The notes beneath the pieces are model-generated. The model was given only the letters and a program-made list of their open reading frames with translations, was not told the DNA's origin and ran no database searches. Made by a program: the position numbers and the translations under genes. A stretch of DNA of 49,778 nucleotides from Roseivivax marinus (GTDB lineage: Bacteria > Pseudomonadota > Alphaproteobacteria > Rhodobacterales > Rhodobacteraceae). Position 1 is the first letter of the stretch. Each line of letters starts with the position of its first letter. This document shows positions 35,501 to 41,915 of this stretch, one piece after another. The DNA lies in contig NZ_FOAI01000020.1 of the NCBI RefSeq assembly GCF_900109705.1, positions 1 through 49,778 of the forward strand, in the 5' to 3' direction.

Positions 35501-36243
35501 ATCTGCTTGCCGAGGGTGTCCGCTTCCTCGCGCATGGCCTGGCGGGCCTCGTCGGCCAGCGCGTTCGTCGCCGAGCGCTTCGTCTCGAGCGTGGCGAGCG
35601 CGGCCTTCGCCTCCTCGTGGCGCGCGTAGATGCGCCGTGAGATGTCGCGGTAGATGCCCGTCCCGGTCACCTTCTCGAGGAGCGCGGCGCGCTCGGGGGT
35701 ATTCGCGCGCAGGAAGGCGTCGAAATCGCCCTGCGCCAGCAGAACGGTGCGGCGGAATTCCTCGTAGGCGAGGCCCGTGATCTCCGTCACCCGATCGCGC
35801 ACGGCGTTGATCTGGCTTTCGATGAGCGTGTCGTCATCGACCCGGGTCAGGGCCCGCTCGACGTTCTGCAGCCGCCCCTCGGCCTTGCCGCGGGCGCGCC
35901 GCGCGGTCCAGCTGGCGCGGTAGGTCATCCCGTCGGGCGCCCGGAAGGCGACCTCGGCGAAGCCCTGGGCGGCGCCACGGCGCAGGATGGCGCGCGGATC
36001 GCTCGACTTGATGAATTCCCCGGCGATGTCGGGCACGTCGTCGTTCACGCCCTGGCTCGAGAGCCGTGGGCAGCTGCCGTAGAGCGCCAGGCACAGCGCA
36101 TCGAGGATCGTCGACTTGCCGGCGCCGGTCTTGCCGGTGATCGCGAAGAGACCCGCCGAGCGCAGCGGCTCTTCGGTCAGGTCGATCTCGAACGTGTCGG
36201 CAAGGCTCGCGAGGTTCGCGCCGCGGATGGTCAGGATCTGCAT
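32512..36243 (-). CDS. sbcC: Exonuclease SbcCD, ATPase subunit SbcC
   Basis: A 1243-residue SMC/Rad50-like ATPase. Walker A (GKTGAGKST) is at residues 37-45, followed by the Q-loop region LLAQGDFDAFL near 165. Long coiled coils flank a zinc hook, CPVC at residues 614-617. The C-terminal lobe has LSGGERFLVSLSLALALSQ near 1140 and Walker B LFIDEGFGSLD near 1175. With SbcD it forms the nuclease that cleaves hairpins and protein-blocked DNA ends. The start at 36243 is two bases from the sbcD stop. The intact zinc hook separates it from defence-type SMC ATPases without a hook. Confidence 0.95.
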   Translation of the reverse strand: MQILTIRGANLASLADTFEIDLTEEPLRSAGLFAITGKTGAGKSTILDALCLALYGSCPRLSSQGVNDDVPDIAGEFIKSSDPRAILRRGAAQGFAEVAFRAPDGMTYRASWTARRARGKAEGRLQNVERALTRVDDDTLIESQINAVRDRVTEITGLAYEEFRRTVLLAQGDFDAFLRANTPERAALLEKVTGTGIYRDISRRIYARHEEAKAALATLETKRSATNALADEARQAMREEADTLGKQIAATLAEIAGLEAKIQVHVAVTEARSRVAKAEAAERDARAAVEAAKDDRTTLGRIETALGLKSEQGRALSADRAVSDLEREEKAATDEQTLLAEALEKAVEAHRTAVTGAEEAERVFKAFGPQWTEATKLDELIVAAKGEAETAGRSRAEMATLQESAAKSLYELQGQDKTAAEAIERALEQMKRAPDAHLLADRWTQIQALLDERTEARKTESGARKRAIGARKEAADAEERRATLTTADGADRAKLAELEAARQKAQSSLDEISKDDPQARMDRLTKGEQGLKDMTRAAGAHDEETTGKTTAETRISEETAKQGSAADAHGKAEKEIARADAAIAALQAPVDRAEAAASDMAAELRRSLEPEAPCPVCGSKTHPVEADDALSRIAREMRQQLEAERRALETARRDLDAAARARDAAALAIKTATEVRDTAGKAIGDAECAFDEARHQTLESGLTQLPESPAGAKEALAALTSKLAARRTEISELIAEQARLRTALEETRKAVQTHTGAIETRAPKHEAQARIVSEKTSAASLADQEAAHAVRRIADIDREISPALAAVNVTPEKLDADPVGVRGKLDSVVQWWTTQISRRDTAEATRRELAPKIASASSAVTSAQSNLDTAMRAEKDRTDALDKLQAKRAEMLGGEDTETHRTRHNEARLKASEEKERLATALSEARSLKSGADARLKAASDALVPARTEQTEAKADLDAKLEKAGLGREELAVLLGKGAAEVTRLRDKLKSIDETMTGAVSTLAARQGDLKERLDKGLPEEAEPDLRAAKATREEARDEMRERTGAIAQALKADDALREHLKGLDAEIRAAKETCDTWRAVNEAVGSKQGGKFAQIAQAVTLSLLVERANLHLADLKPRYRLMQGGEDLALHIVDGDMGDEVRSTRSLSGGERFLVSLSLALALSQMGGQGGLAATLFIDEGFGSLDAEDLDIAMDALETLQAQGRTIGVISHVEAMKDRIPVQVRVTRRGAGASTIELAGAA

Positions 36244-36244
36244 G

Positions 36245-37465
36245 TCACTCTCCCACCGAGGCTTCGCGGAACGCGGCGATGTGGCGGTCTTCCGGTGCCG
36301 TGCCGTTGACCTTCTCGAAGGCCGGGCGGAACAGCGCCTCGGGGTTGGTGTCGCCGAGCGATTGCAGCTCGGGCGCCGCATCCTCGTTTGCCGCGTCGCG
36401 CTGCACGCGGATCCCCGCGGGCCGCACCGGCGCCGCGGCGAGCAATTTCTCGGCCTCACCCAGAAGAACCGCCGCGGGCCCGGTCGCCTCCAGGTTCACG
36501 TAGACGAAGGGCTGCAGGCCGCTCGACGTATCGGGATCGAGGTCCAGGTCATCGAGAGCCGCCTTGAACTCCGCGAAGGTCATGGTGCCGCGCTGCGGGA
36601 AGCGCAGCATCTCCGCGGGCCGCGCGATCGGCACATGCGTGTGTGAAATGACGCTCCCCTCGATCTCGAGGACGGTCACGCCGTGGTCGTAGCCGGCCTC
36701 CGCCGCCGAGAGCGGAAAGCACGAGCCCGAGTAGCGGATCCGGCCGCCGAGCGTCTGGTGGCGATGCAGGTGGCCGAGCGCGACGTAGTCGAACGCCTCG
36801 GGAAAAACATCTTCGGGCAGCGCATGCTCGCCGCCGATGAGGATGCGCCGCTCGGCCCCCTCGCTCTCGGTCGCGCCGTGGCAGTGCAGGTGCCCCATGG
36901 CGATGACAGGCAGGTCGCCGGCGGTCTCGCGGGCCCGTGCCGCCATCATCGCGTGAAAGCGGCGCGCCGCCTCGACGATGGGCGAGCCGCGCCCCTCGCC
37001 GGCTGCGAAACTGAGGCCGGGCAGGTCCGGCGCGCGCAGGAACGGGATGGCGCAGACCCAAGCGCGCGGCGCGCCGTCAGGGCCCGGCAGCGGGACCATG
37101 TGCCGGTCGGCCAGGATCTCCTCGCCGTCGCGGCGCACCGTGGCGAAGACATGGACATCGAGGCTTTCGAGAATGGCCGACGGCGCCTCGAGGCGGCCGG
37201 CGGGATCATGGTTGCCGCCGGTGATGACCGTGCGCAGCGTGGGGCGCGCATCCTTGAACCGGCGCAACGCCGAGTAGAGCAGCCGCTGGCTGTCGCCCGA
37301 GGGGTTGATGCCGTCGAAGACATCGCCCGAGACCAGCAGCACGTCGATCTCTTCACGGGTAAGGATGCCGCAGAGCTCGTGGAGCCACACGCGGTGCTCC
37401 TCGTCCCGGGACCAGCCGTTCAGTGTCTGGCCGATATGCCAGTCTGCCGTGTGAAGGATGCGCAT
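36245..37465 (-). CDS. sbcD: Exonuclease SbcCD, nuclease subunit SbcD
   Basis: A 406-residue Mre11-like calcineurin-fold nuclease, partner of SbcC. The metal-binding phosphoesterase motifs are DWHIG (residues 8-12), SGDVFDG, GGNHDPAGR, MGHLHCHG and ALGHLHRHQ. ATG 37465 is chosen because MRILHTADWHIG is the family's standard N-terminus; upstream in-frame sequence is unrelated. sbcC follows directly. The region upstream is the repeat-rich gap that borders the defence island. Confidence 0.95.
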   Translation of the reverse strand: MRILHTADWHIGQTLNGWSRDEEHRVWLHELCGILTREEIDVLLVSGDVFDGINPSGDSQRLLYSALRRFKDARPTLRTVITGGNHDPAGRLEAPSAILESLDVHVFATVRRDGEEILADRHMVPLPGPDGAPRAWVCAIPFLRAPDLPGLSFAAGEGRGSPIVEAARRFHAMMAARARETAGDLPVIAMGHLHCHGATESEGAERRILIGGEHALPEDVFPEAFDYVALGHLHRHQTLGGRIRYSGSCFPLSAAEAGYDHGVTVLEIEGSVISHTHVPIARPAEMLRFPQRGTMTFAEFKAALDDLDLDPDTSSGLQPFVYVNLEATGPAAVLLGEAEKLLAAAPVRPAGIRVQRDAANEDAAPELQSLGDTNPEALFRPAFEKVNGTAPEDRHIAAFREASVGE

Positions 37466-37557
37466 GCTTCTTGATCCCGAGTTATCTTTTACTACAGATC
37501 CGAACGGCCGATAACGAAACGGCGGAGCACCCGAGGGTTCCTTCACCAAAGGCTTGT

Positions 37558-37829
37558 TGTGACGGGATTTGTCACGGAAATCGGCCAGTTTGTCACGCCC
37601 TGTGACACCCGGTGTGACACTATTAACTCACTGAATATTCGAACGAATATCTCTTTCTATCTATCTGTGTCACGGAATAGAGAAATATGTATTCACGTGC
37701 GCGCACCCACGCGCACGCACGCACCTACGCACGCAATACTCATTCGGGCGTGACGCGTGACAAGAAGTAACCAACTGATATATTTCGACATTCGTGTCAC
37801 GGGTTGCTTTTGCTTCGTTGAAGCGTGAC
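37558..37829. repeat. Cluster of GTGAC/GTCAC motifs and a CGCAC-rich tract
   Basis: The gap between sbcD and the XRE-type gene (37466-38016) holds no convincing gene. Within it, GTGAC or its complement GTCAC occurs at 37559, 37571, 37592, 37602, 37614, 37669, 37750, 37757, 37796 and 37825, often extended to TGTGACAC or TGTCACGG, in both orientations and at irregular spacing. Chance would give about one. Between 37697 and 37735 is a run of CGCAC/GCGCAC units with alternating purines and pyrimidines. The cluster could be a binding array for a regulator or a replication protein, or a scar of an integrated element. Confidence 0.65.
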
Positions 37830-38016
37830 GGCCCAAGGTAGACGAAGACCGACTTCTCTCACGGTCCGGTAGGGCGAATGATCATCTTTCCCGCCCCGAC
37901 CTCTCATCGAACCCGTCTGGTTCGCGGGCGCGTGTCACATAGCGACCGATGTCTTGTTGTTCTTGGCTTGCTCAAAGCAGCGGCCCGACCGACCGAGGAT
38001 CGCCGCCTATATGCAC

Positions 38017-38298
38017 CTATCGTTCGCTCGCCTCGAAGCGGACCCTTATCTTCGCTCCGCAGAACTCTGCATAGGTTTTTAACGACCTAAGGCTCGGGAG
38101 TTCTCCCGAAGGGGCTTCAATCGCCAAAACCTCGTCCAGGCTCAGGCCACTCGCTTCAGCCAACTGCTCGACGGTCAACCGGCGGATCTTTCGCACTCGC
38201 CGCGCTTCCAACGCTATTTCGCGCTTGTCTTCATTGAGGATCAGCTGCTCTTCGACGTCCGGGCGCGTTTGCCTGAGGCGATCTCTGATCACGCCCAT
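38017..38298 (-). CDS. XRE-type helix-turn-helix regulator
   Basis: A 93-residue protein with a helix-turn-helix in its middle (RLTVEQLAEASGLSLDEVLAIE) and an acidic/basic N-terminal helix. GGAGG eight bases before ATG 38298 decides the start over an ATG seven codons upstream. It is on the same strand as sngA-sngB-sngC and begins 134 bases after the sngC stop, so it could be an autonomous regulator or part of the system. No toxin partner is seen beside it. It resembles antitoxin-type XRE proteins in size. Confidence 0.7.
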   Translation of the reverse strand: MGVIRDRLRQTRPDVEEQLILNEDKREIALEARRVRKIRRLTVEQLAEASGLSLDEVLAIEAPSGELPSLRSLKTYAEFCGAKIRVRFEASER

Positions 38299-38432
38299 GG
38301 TCATCCCCTCCGAATTCATTGTGACCGGTTCCGGATAATATACTTTCTACTGCGCTTTGTCAGGCTTGGCGATATCGGGCTACTAACTTCCAGGAATCTG
38401 ATGGAGGCATACATTCCGAGGCATTCTGGAAG

Positions 38433-40604
38433 TCACCGCATCAAACGCTCGGCCGTCATCGCGACCCCAGCTAGGTCAAGACGACAAGATCTCGCATCAA
38501 GATCAAGGAGGTCTCGGCTCAAGTAGTGGTGAAACTTCTCGAACATGAGATTGGGCGCTCCCGCCGCGAGGTCGGGCTCGTCCTGATCTAAAATTCTCTT
38601 GAGCGCTTCACACAGTTCGGGCGCGTCCCCCTTGCGCTCCACCGTCAGAAAACCATCGTGCAGTTCGACCTCAAACCCAAGTCCTCTCAGGGCGAGCGCC
38701 AGTGATACCGCCTTGATGGTACCTACCCGGATCGCGAGGATGGAGTTGTCCGGTCCGGTAGAAACGATGCTCGCCTGACCGAAGCCGAGCAGGTGGAAGT
38801 TCCGGCGCGCCTCTTCGAGGAATTCCGAGGCAGTCTTATCGAGGTAATTCGGCATCTGCTCGCCTTCGAAGACATCGAACATGCGCTCTATGACTTTGTC
38901 GTGGATATCTCCAGGATCGCCGCCGAACATGGGCGGGGTTCCTGCCTTGGCCGGCTTGACGACGATCGCTTTCTCGCAGTCGTGTATCTCCTCAACGACC
39001 CACCGACGCCCCGAGAAAATCAGCAGCATGCCGGGGGCCAGGATATTGTCGATCGGTATGGTTCCGAGTTCGCGCCCGTCGCATATAAGGCGGAACTCCT
39101 CAGGGGTCTTGAAGACAGCATAGAAACCGTAATGCTCGACCAGCTTTTCGCCGACACGGCCGAGCAAAAGGCTCCCGTCGTCAGCTTGTTCAATCAGGGC
39201 TGTATCAGCTTCCCCAATTGAGCGCAGAACGTCGAGAAACTGTGCCTGGCTCACGGCGCGAAACGGCCCCTCCCGACAAAGTATGGCGTAAAGGCGGCTT
39301 GCCGAAGCGCCTCCGCGCTCCGCAATCACAGAGAGAATTTGATGGACGAGCGTGGACAGATGGAGCGCTTGCGGTTTTGGCGGTTCGCACCACCCCTCCA
39401 GCAGCAGCTCAATCATGGCGATGGCCCGGACGAGGCCCAGCCGAAGCCGATCCACGAAGCTGCTATCTGACGATAGCGCTGTCTCGACAGCATACTGCCG
39501 CAGGATCGCAGGCTGCCCCTCGCGTCGGCCGGATCGCCCCAAACGCTGGCGAAGGGCAGCGACACTGAACGGCGCGCCGATCTGGGCGACGCAGGTCACA
39601 TCACCGATGTCGATCCCAAGCTCGAGCGTGGACGTGCAGACCGCCGTCGTCGGCTTGCCGGGGTCTTTCAGCCGACGCTCCACAAAATCACGATGGTCCC
39701 GGGACAGGCTCGCATGATGCGGATAAAATTCCTGCGGCATGTGCTCGCGCTCGCAGAGGTCGCGCAATCGGTCGGCATAGATTTCGACCGACTGACGCGC
39801 CCCGGCGAACACCAGATTGTCGGTCCCGCGGAGGTTTGCGAAGAGATGTTCGGCGACCGCGTCCGTTGCTGACCGCGCATCGTCCCCTTCGCCACCAGAC
39901 AAGTATCCCCTGACTTGAAGACGAAGTTCGGACTCGCCGCTATCCCCCTCGATCAGCGTAACCTCGTTCGCGCTATCGGGTCGGAGATACGCTTTGGCGA
40001 GCCCCATATCCCCTAGCGTGGCGGATAGTCCGACACGCCGCACCGGATGACCGATTGAGAGCTCCATGCGCGCTAGGAGCGACCGCAATTGCACACCCCG
40101 CTCAGTATCAAGCACGCTGTGCAATTCGTCGATCACCACCGCACGCAGGCCCCGGAAGAGTCGCCGTATCTCAAGGCCACGGCGAACGAACAGGGCCTCG
40201 AGAGATTCCGGAGTAATCATCAGGGTTCCACCGGGGTTTTTGAGAGCCCGAGCTTTTACCGACTGAGACACATCACCATGCCAAGGCACCACCGGCAATA
40301 TTGCGTCCCGACAGATGTCCTCGAGCCGCGCGGCTTGGTCTGTGATAAGCGCCTTGAGCGGACCGATGTAGAGCAAATCAAAACCCTGACCCTGCGATCG
40401 CGGGCCGTCGAGAACTTCGGAGATCAGCGGCAGAAACGCTGCCTCGGTCTTCCCGCCGGCGGTGGAGGCAGCGATAATCACGTCGCCATCGCCATCAAGG
40501 ATCGCGTGCGTTGCCCGCGCCTGGATGTCTCGCAACTCGCGCCAGCCCTTCGAACGGATCCATTTCTGGACCGGACGCGCGAGCTTGTCGAACGCAGCGC
40601 TCAC
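38433..40604 (-). CDS. sngC: Shango-type defence helicase SngC (DEAD/DEAH, Lhr-like)
   Basis: A 723-residue superfamily 2 helicase. Motif I is ASTAGGKTEAAF (residues 46-57), motif II DELH (159-162), motif III SAT (194-196) and motif VI QRLGRSGRR (353-361). The C-terminal half resembles Lhr-type and other defence-associated helicases (RRWVVEEIHD). Start is GTG 40604, three bases after the sngB stop. With the TerB protein and the P-loop ATPase upstream it matches the three-gene Shango anti-phage system (SngA TerB, SngB ATPase, SngC helicase). The assignment rests on domain content and order, not on a database search. Confidence 0.85.
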   Translation of the reverse strand: MSAAFDKLARPVQKWIRSKGWRELRDIQARATHAILDGDGDVIIAASTAGGKTEAAFLPLISEVLDGPRSQGQGFDLLYIGPLKALITDQAARLEDICRDAILPVVPWHGDVSQSVKARALKNPGGTLMITPESLEALFVRRGLEIRRLFRGLRAVVIDELHSVLDTERGVQLRSLLARMELSIGHPVRRVGLSATLGDMGLAKAYLRPDSANEVTLIEGDSGESELRLQVRGYLSGGEGDDARSATDAVAEHLFANLRGTDNLVFAGARQSVEIYADRLRDLCEREHMPQEFYPHHASLSRDHRDFVERRLKDPGKPTTAVCTSTLELGIDIGDVTCVAQIGAPFSVAALRQRLGRSGRREGQPAILRQYAVETALSSDSSFVDRLRLGLVRAIAMIELLLEGWCEPPKPQALHLSTLVHQILSVIAERGGASASRLYAILCREGPFRAVSQAQFLDVLRSIGEADTALIEQADDGSLLLGRVGEKLVEHYGFYAVFKTPEEFRLICDGRELGTIPIDNILAPGMLLIFSGRRWVVEEIHDCEKAIVVKPAKAGTPPMFGGDPGDIHDKVIERMFDVFEGEQMPNYLDKTASEFLEEARRNFHLLGFGQASIVSTGPDNSILAIRVGTIKAVSLALALRGLGFEVELHDGFLTVERKGDAPELCEALKRILDQDEPDLAAGAPNLMFEKFHHYLSRDLLDLDARSCRLDLAGVAMTAERLMR

Positions 40605-40607
40605 CGA

Positions 40608-41915
40608 TCAGAGCTTGAAACTGACGAGATCGTCGTCACCCGACGGACGCGCTCCAGTATCCTCGTCAACGTCAGTAAGATCGTCTCCGCCGTCCTCGGA
40701 CAACTCGATCCTTTCGATCAGGTCGCTCCATTCGGTGCCCGGGTTCTGCTCCAGTATCGACAGCAGGTTCACGAAGGCCGTTACGGTGTTTCGCGGAGTC
40801 CGAAAATAGGCCTCGCCGATACGGTCCGAACAGTGCGCCATGAAAGCTTCAAGCGCCGCGTCGGACACCGCGTTACCCTCGTTTTGCATGACCGCACGGA
40901 CATTTGCCAGCAATACAAACAAATCTTCGGGTGTCAGGTTCGCGAGGCGGATGACGGGCCCCGAAAGATCGACGAGGCCGTCGCGGGCGAAGGTGTTCTC
41001 CGCCAGTCGAGACTGCAAGGCCTCGTAGCTGTAAAGCCCGCGGCGTGTGTTCATCAGGAACTCGGGCGTTCCGCCCATTAAGAACCCAAGGTTCTGCGCG
41101 CTCCCCTGTAGAACGTCGTTCAGAATACGGAGGATCTGCTCGTAGTTCGCATTGCGAGCCTGTGCCGAGGTCAGCTTGTAGAGATTGACCATCTCGTCAA
41201 GCCCGACCAACAAACCCTTGTAGCCTGCCTCGCAAACAAACGCCGACATCAGCTTAAGGTGATCGTAGACACTGGCATCGTCGATGATCGTCCGAACGCC
41301 GAGCGCCTTGCGTGCATCAGTGCGTGTCGAGAACTCGCCGCGCAGCCAACGTAGCGCGGCCGATTTCAGATCCTCGTCACCGTTCTCATGCCCTTCCCAG
41401 TAGCGCCGGATCACTTCTGCGAACTCGAAACCGCCGGTCAGCTCTTCGAAATGGCCAAGACGTTCACGGATGACCGAGCCGGTCGGGATGTCGCGCGCTT
41501 CTGCATCCCGGTGGGCCTGAGATACGAACCGCTCCACGACACTCGCCAGCGCACCACCGTCCGGCTTGGTCCGCGTCGAGAGGTTGCGCGCCATTTCGGC
41601 GTAAAGCCCGCGCGCCTGCCCGCCGGTCGCGTGAATACGGCGATCTGGCGCAAGATCGGCAAACATCACGATAAGCCCTTTCTCCAGAGCGACGAGCCGG
41701 ATCAAGTTCATGAAGAACGTCTTGCCGGATCCGTATTCGCCAATCACGAACCGGATCGCCGAACCGCCATCCGCGATCCGGTCCATATCCTTGACCAATT
41801 CCTCGATCTCACGCACCCGTCCGACCTGAATGTGACGCAATCCGAGCTTGGGCACGACACCCGCTCGTAGTGCCTGCACGATCGCATCGCGTTCACGCGG
41901 TTTCAGTCTGGACAT
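40608..41915 (-). CDS. sngB: Shango-type defence ATPase SngB (DUF2791, BrxD-like)
   Basis: A 435-residue P-loop ATPase of the DUF2791/BREX BrxC-BrxD-like group. The family opening (RDAIVQALRAGVVPKLGLRHIQVGR) leads to the P-loop GEYGSGKT at residues 59-66, and Walker B is GLLVGLDEMVNLYKL near 230. The C-terminus is acidic. Its start overlaps sngA by 23 bases and its stop is three bases from sngC, so the three are one operon. BREX itself is ruled out because no PglX methyltransferase or PglZ is nearby. Confidence 0.85.
   Translation of the reverse strand: MSRLKPRERDAIVQALRAGVVPKLGLRHIQVGRVREIEELVKDMDRIADGGSAIRFVIGEYGSGKTFFMNLIRLVALEKGLIVMFADLAPDRRIHATGGQARGLYAEMARNLSTRTKPDGGALASVVERFVSQAHRDAEARDIPTGSVIRERLGHFEELTGGFEFAEVIRRYWEGHENGDEDLKSAALRWLRGEFSTRTDARKALGVRTIIDDASVYDHLKLMSAFVCEAGYKGLLVGLDEMVNLYKLTSAQARNANYEQILRILNDVLQGSAQNLGFLMGGTPEFLMNTRRGLYSYEALQSRLAENTFARDGLVDLSGPVIRLANLTPEDLFVLLANVRAVMQNEGNAVSDAALEAFMAHCSDRIGEAYFRTPRNTVTAFVNLLSILEQNPGTEWSDLIERIELSEDGGDDLTDVDEDTGARPSGDDDLVSFKL

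Noticed and set aside
32512-37465. Wadjet or another SMC-based defence system
   Set aside because: SbcC has a normal CPVC zinc hook and pairs with a complete Mre11-like SbcD; this is the housekeeping nuclease.
37559-37753. A 64-codon open frame in the repeat-rich gap
   Set aside because: It translates the GTGAC/GCAC repeats, has no ribosome site or protein-like character, and its codon use does not match the genome.
37558-37829. CRISPR array
   Set aside because: The repeated unit is only about 5-8 bases, spacing is irregular, both orientations occur, and no cas genes are nearby.
40608-41915. BREX system, because the ATPase resembles BrxC/BrxD
   Set aside because: No PglX methyltransferase, PglZ, BrxA/B or BrxL is present; TerB protein plus ATPase plus helicase fits Shango.
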